From NCBI GenBank assembly GCA_947500775.1, contig CANMTD010000003.1:372001-436000 (forward strand): DNA of 64,000 nucleotides, in the 5' to 3' direction. Under the pieces are notes generated by a model, which was not told the origin of the DNA, made no database searches, and saw nothing but the letters and a program-made list of their open reading frames with translations. Source of the stretch: an uncultured Paracoccaceae bacterium (GTDB lineage Bacteria; Pseudomonadota; Alphaproteobacteria; Rhodobacterales; Rhodobacteraceae). Numbering within the stretch: position 1 is the first letter of the stretch; each line of letters opens with the position of its first letter. Both the position numbers and the translations under genes were made by a program. Of the stretch, positions 26,199 through 35,312 are shown piece by piece.

Positions 26199-28966
26199 TG
26201 GCCCAACCTGTCCAGCAAGGCAGGCACATGGACCTGATCGGATTTATAATTGCCGGTCAGCACATGCATGATCAGGTTAACCCCGAAACGATAGGCAATC
26301 TCGCGCTGGCGTTCCCCGGCATAGCCGCGCCCGACCGGGAACATCTGTCCGCCCTGCGCATCGACCGCCCAAGCGGCGGCCCAGTCGTTGCCGCCGATCA
26401 CCACCGGCGTCACCCCGTCATTGAGGTTGCGAAACGGCATGCCTTCGACCTGTTCGGCGTCGGGCGGGGCGGCCTCGACCCAGACATCGCGACCGTTGTG
26501 GCGACCGGGGAAACCCTGCAACAGATAAAAGGTGCGGGTCAGGACGTGATCGCCGGGGATCGGTTCAAGCGGGGGAATATCCAGCGGGCGCGCCAGTTGC
26601 TGCAGCTTGCGCGCGGCCGGGGCGCTGCTGCCGAATTGCGCGACATCGGCATCGCGGGTGTCGAACATGATCATCCCGCCGTTGCGCAGATAGCGGTTCA
26701 GCTTGGCATAGCCTTCGGCAGAGGGCAGCGGTTGTTGCGGCGTGACCGGCCAGTACAGGAACGGGAACAGCGACAGTTCGTCCCGTTCGATATCCACGGC
26801 AACCGGGTCGGCCGGTTCGACCGAGGTGCGTTGAAACAGCTTGTTCGACAGCCCCACCAGCCCGGCCCGCGCCACCCGGTCCACGGCGCTGTCGCCGGTC
26901 AGCACATGCGCCAGCACCACATCGGCCGTAACCTGAAGCGCAAGGGCGTCACCGTCCCTGTCCTGCGCGCGGGCGTCCACGGGCATAAGGGTCAGGGCCA
27001 TCAGCACCAGCGCCGCGGTCACACCGCCACGCGGCCCGCGCAGGCGCCCGCCCAGCCAAAGCGACGCCACGATATCCAGCGCCAGCAAACCCAGCGCCGC
27101 CGCCAGCAGCGCGCCTTTCAACGCGGTTTCGCGCACCACGGCCAATCCTTCGACCACGATATCGGCAGGCCAGCTTGCTGCCGCCAACGTGCGATCCGCG
27201 GCGATCACGTTCAGCGCCAGCCGCCGGTCATCGCCGGCATAAAGCCCCGGCGGCAGATCCGCGCTGATCCGGCCTTGCGCCAGCCGTTCGCCCGGCACGC
27301 CGGGCATGGTGCCCGCATCCGCGACGACGCCAAAGGCATCCAGCACATCCTCGGCCACCCAGGTGGTGCCGGTCAGTTCCTCCAGCGTCGGGCTGGCCGG
27401 GCGGGTGGACACCGCCAGCCGTTCCAGCATCTGCACGAACAGCCCCGACAGTGGCAGGCTGGACCATTCGGCATTGGCGGTGACATGGAACAGCACGACC
27501 TGCCCCTGCCCCATCCGTTTGCGCGTGACCAGCGGCGTGCCATCGGCCAGCGCCGCGATCGAACGTTCGGCCAGCGTCGGCCCCGGCTGGGCCATCACCT
27601 GGGCCGAGACGCGCACCTCATCCGGTACCGGCAGCCCGAAGAAGGGCGAGTTTTCGGTGAAGGCGCGCAGGGCCTTGGGTTCGCCCCAGCTCATCGCGCC
27701 GCCGACACTGCGGCCGCCCGCGCGCAGGCGCACCGGCATCAGCGGGTCTTCGGTGTCGCGACTGACATCGCTGGCCGCCAGACGCGGCCCGGCAAAGCGC
27801 AACAGCAAACCGCCCTGATCGATCCAGTCCAGCAAGGCGTCCTGTTCGGCCTCGCTGACCGTGGCGACATCGGCCAGAACGATCACATCCGGGTTGGCCA
27901 GCAGGATATCCAGCAGCCCGCCGTCGATCAGATCGGCGGTGGGTTCCAGCGCCTGCCGCAGGTAATGCAGGGGCGACAACAGCTCCAGCCCTTCGCGGTC
28001 GTCGCGGCCGGCGATCAGCGCAACCTCGCGGCGGCGCAGACTGTCGTCGGTCAGGGTCACGGCCCCGGCCGAACGCACACCTGCCACGGTGAACCGGCTG
28101 ATCCGGTTGCGCAATTCCGGCGGCAGAACCAGATCGACCTGCGTTTCGGTCGCGGCACTGTCAAAGCTTGCGGGCACCCGCGCCAGATCGCGTTCCACCC
28201 CGTTGGGGTCCAGACCGCGCGCCGTCAGCACCACATCGGCGTCGCCACCGGGGCGCGCGCGCAGGGCGGTCAGGCTGATCTTGCCATCCTCGAACACCGC
28301 CGGGCGCAAACCGTAAACCATACGCGGGCTTTCATAGACCGTCACGGTGCCTTGACCTTTCAGCGCATCCAGAACCGGCGCGCGGGTATCTCGTTCCAGA
28401 CCGTCGGACAGCCAGAAGGTATCGAACCCACCGGCCAGCCCCGCCGCCCAGTCGCCCAACGCCTGTGCATCGGGTTCCCATGCGCGCGGGGTCAGCCCGG
28501 GCAGGCGCGTGGCCCAGACATTGGCGGCCTGAAACGGCAGCCCCTGTTCCGGCAGGTTGGTGGTTTCCACCACCGCCACCGGGCGCCCGGCCAAGGCGGC
28601 CTCGTCCAACAGGGCCGCGACCCGCTCCATCCGGCGCGGCCAGTCGCGGGCGTCGGCCCAAGTGCCATCGATCAGGATCAGCAACGGCCCGTCGCCCACC
28701 CGTTCGGTTTGCGGGTTCAGGACCGGCCCGGCAAAACCGATGATCACCGCCGCAATCGCCAACATCCGCAGCAGCAACAGCCACCAGGGCGTCTTGTCGG
28801 TCTGGCTTTCGTCATCGGTCAGCCCCAGCAACAGCGCCACACCGGGGAACCGCCTGCGGATCGGCGCGGGCGGCACCGCGCGCAGCAACAACCACAGGAT
28901 CGGCAGGGCGATCAGCCCCAGCAACAAGGCGGGGGCGATGAAACCAACAGGGCCCAGCATGAACAT
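26195..28966 (-). CDS. DUF4159 domain membrane protein with BatA-type N-terminus
   Basis: Protein of 923 residues. The N-terminus (about 1-90) has two membrane helices in a BatA-like arrangement. A VWA-like segment (GPLLILIDGTWADARDWP, about 97) comes next. A central region is followed by two membrane helices (about 640-680), and the C-terminal DUF4159 domain contains FLYWPVTPQQPLP and LNRYLRNGGMIMFDTRD (about 760-780). The start ATG overlaps the DUF58 stop in TGATG, so translation is coupled. The function is unknown; relatives accompany MoxR/DUF58 systems. Confidence 0.85.
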   Translation of the reverse strand: MFMLGPVGFIAPALLLGLIALPILWLLLRAVPPAPIRRRFPGVALLLGLTDDESQTDKTPWWLLLLRMLAIAAVIIGFAGPVLNPQTERVGDGPLLILIDGTWADARDWPRRMERVAALLDEAALAGRPVAVVETTNLPEQGLPFQAANVWATRLPGLTPRAWEPDAQALGDWAAGLAGGFDTFWLSDGLERDTRAPVLDALKGQGTVTVYESPRMVYGLRPAVFEDGKISLTALRARPGGDADVVLTARGLDPNGVERDLARVPASFDSAATETQVDLVLPPELRNRISRFTVAGVRSAGAVTLTDDSLRRREVALIAGRDDREGLELLSPLHYLRQALEPTADLIDGGLLDILLANPDVIVLADVATVSEAEQDALLDWIDQGGLLLRFAGPRLAASDVSRDTEDPLMPVRLRAGGRSVGGAMSWGEPKALRAFTENSPFFGLPVPDEVRVSAQVMAQPGPTLAERSIAALADGTPLVTRKRMGQGQVVLFHVTANAEWSSLPLSGLFVQMLERLAVSTRPASPTLEELTGTTWVAEDVLDAFGVVADAGTMPGVPGERLAQGRISADLPPGLYAGDDRRLALNVIAADRTLAAASWPADIVVEGLAVVRETALKGALLAAALGLLALDIVASLWLGGRLRGPRGGVTAALVLMALTLMPVDARAQDRDGDALALQVTADVVLAHVLTGDSAVDRVARAGLVGLSNKLFQRTSVEPADPVAVDIERDELSLFPFLYWPVTPQQPLPSAEGYAKLNRYLRNGGMIMFDTRDADVAQFGSSAPAARKLQQLARPLDIPPLEPIPGDHVLTRTFYLLQGFPGRHNGRDVWVEAAPPDAEQVEGMPFRNLNDGVTPVVIGGNDWAAAWAVDAQGGQMFPVGRGYAGERQREIAYRFGVNLIMHVLTGNYKSDQVHVPALLDRLGQ

Positions 28967-29841
28967 CAGCGCGCCCTTTCCAATGCCCGGTACAGCCACA
29001 GCAACGCCGCCTGCGCGCTGTCGCCGGTGTGGTGACAACTGTAATGCCAGCCGGTCAGCCGGGCCAGATCGGCCAGCCGCGCCTTGCGGTCGGCCAGACG
29101 GTCCAGATAGCGGCTGCGCAGATCGCTGGCCTTCAGCGTTTCATGGCGCAATCCGCCCGCCATGCTTTCGAAAATCGTGCGCCCCTCGAACGGAAACACC
29201 TCTTCCTGCGGGTCCAGAACCTGCAGCAACGCGCCCTTGACGCCGCGGTCGGCAGCCTTGGCCAGTGCCGCTTCGACCGGGGCCATGTCGCCCATGAAAT
29301 CGGACATGAAGGCCGCGCGTGAATGGGGCAGCATGCCGCGCGCTTCGGGCACGCCGTAATCCGGCGCCTCGCCTTCGGCGGTAAACGCCTCGGCCAGACG
29401 CAGCAATTGCAACGCGCCGGTGCGCGGCGGCAGGCTAAAGCCCGACAGCCCGACCCGTTCGCCGCCCCGCATCAGCAGAACCGACAGGGCCATCGCCAAC
29501 AGCCGGGCGCGCCCGCCCTTGTCGGGCAGATCGGTATCGCTGGAAAACCGCATGGATTGCGCGTCATCGACCCACAGCAACACGCTTTGCGCCGCCTGCC
29601 ATTCCTTTTCCTGCACGAAATGCGCGTCCGACCGGGCCGAGCGGCGCCAGTCTATGCTGCGCGCCTCATCCCCCGGGGTGGCCGGGCGGTATTGCCAGAA
29701 TTCATCGCCCATCCCCGCCCGCCTGCGGCCGTGCTCGCCCAGCAATACGGTCATTGCCAGATGCTCGGCCTCGGCCAGAAGCGGCGGCAGCGGCGCTGCC
29801 AGCCCTTCGGCCCGAGAACGCAGAGAGGCGGAATTGGTCAC
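28966..29841 (-). CDS. DUF58 domain protein
   Basis: Soluble protein of 291 residues with the DUF58 signature YRPATPGDEARSIDWRRSA (about 51-69), followed by a VWA-like domain (VLLWVDDAQSMRFSS, about 86). DUF58 proteins are routinely encoded next to MoxR ATPases and are thought to be their clients or partners. The gene overlaps both neighbours by a few bases. Confidence 0.92.
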   Translation of the reverse strand: MTNSASLRSRAEGLAAPLPPLLAEAEHLAMTVLLGEHGRRRAGMGDEFWQYRPATPGDEARSIDWRRSARSDAHFVQEKEWQAAQSVLLWVDDAQSMRFSSDTDLPDKGGRARLLAMALSVLLMRGGERVGLSGFSLPPRTGALQLLRLAEAFTAEGEAPDYGVPEARGMLPHSRAAFMSDFMGDMAPVEAALAKAADRGVKGALLQVLDPQEEVFPFEGRTIFESMAGGLRHETLKASDLRSRYLDRLADRKARLADLARLTGWHYSCHHTGDSAQAALLWLYRALERAR

Positions 29842-30845
29842 GCGGCCGCCTCGACCCGGGTCACCGATTGGGCGACCTCTGCAATGATATCGGACAGGTT
29901 TTCACCCCGCGCCCGCGCCGCGAAACTCAGCGCCATCCGGTGTTTCAGCACCGGTTCGGACATGGCAATGACATCCTCGGCCGAAGGCGCCAGCCGCCCG
30001 TCCAGCAGGGCCTGCGCCCGGACGGTCAGCATCAGCGCCTGTGCCGCGCGCGGTCCCGGCCCCCAGGCGACATTGTCGCGCACCGATTGCGGCGCATCCG
30101 CATCCTCGGGGCGGCAGGCGCGCACCAGATCAAGGATCAGGGCGACCACGGCCTCGCCTACGGGCATCCGGCGCAGGGTGTTCTGCGCGGCCAGCAGTTC
30201 GGCGGCGGTGAACACTTGGGTCGAATCCGCCTCTTCGGTGCCGGTCGTGGCGATCAGGATGTCATGTTCGGTCTTGCGGTCCGGATAGGGCACGTCGATC
30301 TGAACCAGAAACCGGTCCAACTGCGCTTCGGGCAAAGGATAGGTGCCTTCCTGTTCGATCGGGTTCTGGGTCGCCAGCACATGGAACGGCTGATCCAGCG
30401 CATGTTCCTGCCCGGCGATGGTCACGGCCTTTTCCTGCATCGCCTGCAACAGCGCCGATTGGGTCCGCGGGCTGGCGCGGTTGATCTCATCTGCCATCAG
30501 CAACTGGCAGAACACCGGCCCGTTGATGAACCGGAACGCCCGGCTGCCATCGTCGGCGGTTTCCAGAACCTCGGACCCCAGAATATCGGCCGGCATCAGG
30601 TCCGGCGTGAACTGGATGCGCCGCCCGTCCAGCCCCATCACGGTCGACAGGGTATCCACCAGCCGGGTCTTGCCCAGCCCCGGCAGGCCGATCAGCAACC
30701 CGTGCCCGCCGCACAGCAGCGCCGTCAATGTCAGGTCAACCACGCGGGGTTGCCCGATGAACCGCCTGGAGATGCTTGCCCGGGCCTCGGCCAGTCGAAT
30801 GCCCAGCGCCTCTATTTCCGCGACCAGTTCGGCCCCATCGCTCAT
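29838..30845 (-). CDS. MoxR family AAA+ ATPase
   Basis: Chaperone-like AAA+ ATPase of 335 residues. Walker A is GLPGLGKT (about 56-63) and Walker B is LLMADEINRASP (about 122-133). Sensor-1 region ATQNPIEQEGTYPLPEAQLDRF follows. The start at 30845 is chosen because AAGGAGAG lies just upstream and the longer frame begins with non-family sequence. It is the first gene of a four-gene operon (MoxR, DUF58, DUF4159, GATase-like) with all junctions overlapping. MoxR proteins usually help insert cofactors or assemble VWA-containing complexes. Confidence 0.94.
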   Translation of the reverse strand: MSDGAELVAEIEALGIRLAEARASISRRFIGQPRVVDLTLTALLCGGHGLLIGLPGLGKTRLVDTLSTVMGLDGRRIQFTPDLMPADILGSEVLETADDGSRAFRFINGPVFCQLLMADEINRASPRTQSALLQAMQEKAVTIAGQEHALDQPFHVLATQNPIEQEGTYPLPEAQLDRFLVQIDVPYPDRKTEHDILIATTGTEEADSTQVFTAAELLAAQNTLRRMPVGEAVVALILDLVRACRPEDADAPQSVRDNVAWGPGPRAAQALMLTVRAQALLDGRLAPSAEDVIAMSEPVLKHRMALSFAARARGENLSDIIAEVAQSVTRVEAAA

Positions 30846-30904
30846 GACTTCTCTCCTTACGGTCTGTATACCCGCATTAAAGGCAGATATTGCGCCGGGC
30901 ACAA

Positions 30905-31504
30905 ATGACAAAACGCAGAAGTGGACAAAACATCGTGAAACTATCGGCGGAAAACCTGATGAAGTCGGCTCAGGCAGCGGCAAAAAAGGGCCCACCGCCG
31001 GTGCATCTGTGGAATCCGCCGTTCTGTGGCGATCTGGACATGCGGATCGCGCGTGACGGGACGTGGTTCTATCTGGGCACGCCCATCGGGCGCCCGGGCA
31101 TGGTGCGGCTGTTTTCGTCGATCATCCGCAAGGACGGCGACGATTATTTTCTGGTAACACCAGTGGAAAAGGTCGGGATCACGGTCGACGACGCGCCGTT
31201 CGTCGCCACGGATTTCGAGGTATCTGGCACCGGCGAAGACCAGATATTGACCTTCACCACCCACGTCGGCGACACGGTCGCGGCAGGCCCCGATCACCCG
31301 ATCCGCGTGGCCCGCGACCCCGAAACCGGCGAACCGTCGCCCTATGTCAACGTCCGCGCGAACCTTGAGGCGCTGATCGACCGCAAAAGTTTTTATCGGC
31401 TGGTCGAAATCGGGGCACATGCCGCGCATGACGGGGAAAGCTGGTTCGGGCTTTGGTCGAATGGCCGGTTCTTTCCCGTGATTCCCTCTGCCGAACTGGC
31501 GTAA
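30905..31504 (+). CDS. DUF1285 family protein
   Basis: Cytoplasmic protein of about 199 residues. The family signature is clear: PPPVHLWNPPFCGDLDMRI (about 32-50), GTWFYLGTPIGRPGMVRLF (about 54) and DDYFLVTPVEKVGI (about 80). DUF1285 is widespread in Proteobacteria and has no established role. The start is uncertain; 30905 has no obvious ribosome site, and GTG at 30935 or ATG at 30959 are in-frame alternatives. It is divergent from the MoxR operon, separated by 59 bases. Confidence 0.85.
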   Translation: MTKRRSGQNIVKLSAENLMKSAQAAAKKGPPPVHLWNPPFCGDLDMRIARDGTWFYLGTPIGRPGMVRLFSSIIRKDGDDYFLVTPVEKVGITVDDAPFVATDFEVSGTGEDQILTFTTHVGDTVAAGPDHPIRVARDPETGEPSPYVNVRANLEALIDRKSFYRLVEIGAHAAHDGESWFGLWSNGRFFPVIPSAELA

Positions 31505-31690
31505 GCCCACTGATAAGCCTGACCGTCGGCGATTGTGCAGAAACCGGCGACAGACCGCTCTGGCAACAGGAATGCGGGCCCGTCCGGAAAACAAAACCGC
31601 AAAAACGCCCCATTTCCGTCTTGGGCTTGGCGTGGTCCCCCCCCAGAAACCGGGCAAACGTTAATTATTTGTAAACATAGTGAGCCAAAA

Positions 31691-32350
31691 ATGTCGGTCA
31701 TAAACCGTTTGAACTTTTTCGCTGCTGCGCTGGCCCTTGGATTGGCCGGGTTGGGCACCATCGCATCCGCCGCAGTCGTGCAAAGCACCGGCACCGGAAG
31801 CGCCGTCACATCCGTCGAAGCGGTCGTCGATTTCGAAGATACCGGCGCGCTCAGCCGCATCTACACTGAAAACGGCCTGCAGATCGAACGGGTCAGCCTG
31901 TCGACCAACAACAACGGCTGCGGCTATGCCGGGTGCGGCTATGCCTTTCCGGGGTTTTCGGGCAATTACTTCTATGGCGCGGGCAGCGGGCATCTGGCGA
32001 TCTCGACCACCGGCGATCAGGTTCTGACCGGTCTGGAATTCGCATTCGGATGGTACGTGAACCACAATATCGTCTGGGAGGCCTATCTTGACGGGGCCCG
32101 GGTGGATCAGGGGCGCGCCAGCCGCGTCGCCGGTGGCACGATCCTAAGCTTTTCGGGCGAATTCGATACGTTGTTGTTCTCCAGCTCAGCGCGCGGCGGA
32201 GATGCCCGGCTGAATGGCGGCAATAATTCACCCGGCATCGATTCATTGCGGGCGCAGTTCCTGACAACCGTGCCGGTACCGGCGTCGGGCCTGTTGCTGA
32301 TGTCCCTGCTGGCAACCGGGGCCGCGGTTGCGCGTCGGCGTAAATCGTAA
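31691..32350 (+). CDS. Exported VPxPA-CTERM surface protein
   Basis: Protein of 219 residues with an N-terminal signal peptide (about 1-28, ending ASAA) and a C-terminal sorting signal: VPVPASG (about 195), a hydrophobic helix, and the basic end ARRRKS. This is the VPLPA-CTERM type of exosortase-processed protein. The mature part contains a repeated CGYAGCGYAFPGFSG segment and an FAFGWYVNHNIVWEAYLDGARV strand, suggesting a lectin-like beta domain. The matching exosortase is not in the window. Function is unknown; probably displayed or released as part of the extracellular matrix. Confidence 0.82.
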   Translation: MSVINRLNFFAAALALGLAGLGTIASAAVVQSTGTGSAVTSVEAVVDFEDTGALSRIYTENGLQIERVSLSTNNNGCGYAGCGYAFPGFSGNYFYGAGSGHLAISTTGDQVLTGLEFAFGWYVNHNIVWEAYLDGARVDQGRASRVAGGTILSFSGEFDTLLFSSSARGGDARLNGGNNSPGIDSLRAQFLTTVPVPASGLLLMSLLATGAAVARRRKS

Positions 32351-32371
32351 CCGATCTATCGCCATCCGGAC

Positions 32372-32399
32372 AAAAGGGCCCCCAAGCGGGGCCTTTTTT
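32372..32399 (+). terminator. Rho-independent terminator after the CTERM gene
   Basis: AAAAGGGCCCC and GGGGCCTTTT pair with one bulged G around a CAAGC loop, followed by T6. It lies between the CTERM gene and the convergent polA gene and could serve both strands. Confidence 0.85.
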
Positions 32400-32410
32400 A
32401 CATCTGCGGT

Positions 32411-35209
32411 CTAATGCGCCTCGGCCCAGTTGGCGCCTTGGCCCGCGTCCACGGTCAGCGGCACGTCCAGCTTGACCGCAGGCATGGCCGCGCCTTCCAT
32501 CACGTCGCGCACCACGGTGATGGTCTTGTCCACGGCGTCCTGATCAACCTCGAAGATCAATTCGTCATGCACCTGCAACAGCATCTTCGCGGGCAGGTCG
32601 GCAATCGCCTGCGACATGCGGATCATCGCCCGGCGAATGACATCCGCCGCCGTGCCCTGAATGGGCGCGTTGATCGCGGCCCGTTTGGCGAACCCCGCGT
32701 GGGGGCCTTTGGCGTTGATTTCCGGCGTGTTGATCTTGCGCCCGAACAGGGTCTGCACGAACCCGTGTTCCTTGGCGAAGCCGACGGTCTGATCCATGTA
32801 TTCCTTGATGCCCGGAAACCGTTCGAAATAGCGGTCGATGAACCCCTGCGCCTCGGCCCGCGGGATGCGCAGGTTGCGGGCCAGCCCAAAGCCCGAGATG
32901 CCATAGATCACCCCGAAATTGATCGCCTTGGCCTGACGGCGGATCATCGGGTCCATCCCTTCGATCGGGACACCGAACATTTCGGACGCGGTCATGGCGT
33001 GAATGTCCTGCCCCTGCCGGAACGCCTGTTTCAGCGCGTCGATATCGGCGATATGGGCCAGTATCCGCAGCTCGATCTGGCTATAGTCCAGCGATACCAG
33101 AACCTTGCCCTGATCGGCGACAAAGGCTTCGCGGATGCGGCGGCCTTCTTCGGTGCGGACCGGGATGTTCTGAAGGTTGGGATCGGTCGAGGCCAGCCGC
33201 CCGGTGTTGGCCCCGGCAATGGAATAGGACGTATGCACCCGCCCGGTGTCGGGGTTGATGTGGTCCTGCAAGGCGTCGGTATAGGTCGATTTCAGCTTGG
33301 ACAGTTGGCGCCAGTCCAGCACCCGCCCCGGCAGATCATGTTCGGTCGCCAGATCCTGCAACACATCGACGCCGGTCGCATAGGCACCGGTCTTGCCCTT
33401 TTTGCCGCCGGGCAGTTCCATCTTGTCGAACAGAATCTCGCCCAGTTGCTTGGGCGAGCCCACGTTGAATTCCTGCCCGGCCAGTTCGTGAATCTCGGCC
33501 TCCAGCCCGGCCATTTTCTGGGCAAAGGCATTGGACATCCGGCTCAGCGTGTCGCGATCCACCTTGATGCCGTACATCTCCATTTCCGCCAGCACCGGCA
33601 CCAGCGGCCGTTCCAGCGTTTCATAGACCGTCGTGACCTGTTTCAGGTGCAGCTGCGGCTTTAGCGCCTGCCACAGGCGCAGGGTGATATCGGCGTCTTC
33701 GGCGGCGTATTTCACCGCCTCGGCGATCGGCACCCGGTCAAAGGTGATGGCCGATTTCCCGCTGCCCAGCAGGGGTTTGATCGGGATCGGCGTATGACCC
33801 AGATACCGTTCGGACAGGACATCCATCCCGTGATTGTGCATCCCCGCATGCAGCGCATAGGAAATCAGCATCGTGTCGTCGATGGGCGCCACCTGAACCC
33901 CGTAGCGCGCAAATATCTTGGCGTCGTATTTCATGTTCTGCCCGATTTTCAGAACGGCCGGGTCCTGCAACAGGGGTTTGAGCATGGCCAGTGCCGTCTC
34001 GGTGCCGATCTGCCCGTCCAGCACCCTGTCCGAACCGAACAGATCGTCCGCCCCTTCCTTATGGATCAGCGGAATATAACAGGCCTGCCCGGGTTCGACG
34101 CACAGCGAGATGCCGACCAGTTCGGCGGTCATTTCGTTCAGACCGGTGGTTTCGGTATCCACCGCCACCCAGCCGCGGGCATATGCCCGGTCGATCCAGA
34201 CCTGCAAAGCATCGGCATCGCTGACATGTTCATAGCTGTCGGGATCGAAAGGCACCTGTTCCGGGGCTTCGGGGGCATTGGCCGCGGGGGCGATGTCGGG
34301 CACGGCGGGCGGTTCGACGCCCAGTTGGTCGGCCACCCGTTTGGTCAGGGTCCGGAACTCCATCTCGGTCAGGAATTTCAACAGGTCCTCGGCAACCGGG
34401 TCCTTGATCTCTAGCGAGTCCAGCCCGAAATCCAGCGGCGTTTCCTTGTCCAGCGTCACCAGCTTCTTGGACAGTTCGATCTGCGCGCGGTTGTCGATCA
34501 GGGTCTGGCGGCGCTTGGGCTGTTTGATTTCTTCGGCCCGGTCCAGCAGGGTTTCCAGATCGCCGAAGTCGTTGATCAGCAGAGCCGCGGTCTTGATCCC
34601 GATGCCCGGCGCGCCCGGGATATTATCCACGCTGTCGCCCGCCAGGGCCTGCACATCGATAACGCGGTCCGGGCCGACGCCGAATTTCTCTTCGACCCCT
34701 TCGACCCCGATCCGCCTGTTTTTCATAGCATCGTACATTTCGACACCGCCGCCCACCAGCTGCATCAGGTCTTTGTCCGAACTGATGATCGTGACCCGCC
34801 CGCCCGCATCGCGCGCCTGAACCGACAGGGTTGCGATGATGTCGTCAGCCTCGAACCCCTCTTTTTCGATGCAGGCGATGTTGAAGGCGCGGGTCGCTTC
34901 GCGGGTCAGGGGCATCTGCGGGCGCAGATCTTCGGGCATCGCGTCGCGGTTGGCCTTGTACTGATCGTACAGATCGTTGCGGAAGGTGTGGCTGCCCTTG
35001 TCGAACACCACGGCCACATGGGTCGGCGCATCGGGGCCTTTGTTATCCTCGACCATCTTGTAGATCATGTTGCAGAAACCGGCGACCGCGCCGATCGGCA
35101 GACCGTCGGATTTGCGGGTCAGCGGCGGCAGGGCGTGAAACGCGCGGAAGATAAAGGCCGATCCGTCGATCAGATGCAAATGGCATCCTTTGCCGAAACC
35201 GTCAGTCAT
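32411..35209 (-). CDS. polA: DNA polymerase I
   Basis: Replication/repair polymerase of 932 residues. The N-terminal 5'-3' exonuclease (about 10-290) includes HLIDGSAFIFRAFHALPPL and ISSDKDLMQLVG. The 3'-5' exonuclease (about 330-520) keeps its DTETTGLNE metal site, so proofreading should be intact. The polymerase domain (about 550-932) has motif A SLDYSQIELRILAH, motif B RRQAKAINFGVIYG and motif C VHDEL. The start at 35209 gives the normal N-terminus; a longer frame adds non-homologous residues. Monocistronic. Confidence 0.97.
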   Translation of the reverse strand: MTDGFGKGCHLHLIDGSAFIFRAFHALPPLTRKSDGLPIGAVAGFCNMIYKMVEDNKGPDAPTHVAVVFDKGSHTFRNDLYDQYKANRDAMPEDLRPQMPLTREATRAFNIACIEKEGFEADDIIATLSVQARDAGGRVTIISSDKDLMQLVGGGVEMYDAMKNRRIGVEGVEEKFGVGPDRVIDVQALAGDSVDNIPGAPGIGIKTAALLINDFGDLETLLDRAEEIKQPKRRQTLIDNRAQIELSKKLVTLDKETPLDFGLDSLEIKDPVAEDLLKFLTEMEFRTLTKRVADQLGVEPPAVPDIAPAANAPEAPEQVPFDPDSYEHVSDADALQVWIDRAYARGWVAVDTETTGLNEMTAELVGISLCVEPGQACYIPLIHKEGADDLFGSDRVLDGQIGTETALAMLKPLLQDPAVLKIGQNMKYDAKIFARYGVQVAPIDDTMLISYALHAGMHNHGMDVLSERYLGHTPIPIKPLLGSGKSAITFDRVPIAEAVKYAAEDADITLRLWQALKPQLHLKQVTTVYETLERPLVPVLAEMEMYGIKVDRDTLSRMSNAFAQKMAGLEAEIHELAGQEFNVGSPKQLGEILFDKMELPGGKKGKTGAYATGVDVLQDLATEHDLPGRVLDWRQLSKLKSTYTDALQDHINPDTGRVHTSYSIAGANTGRLASTDPNLQNIPVRTEEGRRIREAFVADQGKVLVSLDYSQIELRILAHIADIDALKQAFRQGQDIHAMTASEMFGVPIEGMDPMIRRQAKAINFGVIYGISGFGLARNLRIPRAEAQGFIDRYFERFPGIKEYMDQTVGFAKEHGFVQTLFGRKINTPEINAKGPHAGFAKRAAINAPIQGTAADVIRRAMIRMSQAIADLPAKMLLQVHDELIFEVDQDAVDKTITVVRDVMEGAAMPAVKLDVPLTVDAGQGANWAEAH

Positions 35210-35312
35210 AACGCGCGCCCCCTGTGCCTGTTTGTCGCCTGTTGCGTCATCGCATGGAATCCCGGCGCGTGCCAGCACCGACATCCGTTTACGGGCGGTT
35301 GTTCGGGGCGCG
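35210..35312. other. Short intergenic region upstream of polA
   Basis: About 100 bases between polA and the RpiR gene. It must hold the polA promoter on the minus strand, but I see no strong consensus elements and no RNA gene. Confidence 0.4.

Noticed and set aside
26009-29035. Very long open frame on the plus strand opposite the DUF4159 and GATase-like genes
   Set aside because: It is histidine-, arginine- and glutamine-rich low-complexity translation, typical of the antisense of GC-rich genes. The minus-strand genes have clear domains and overlapping starts and stops.
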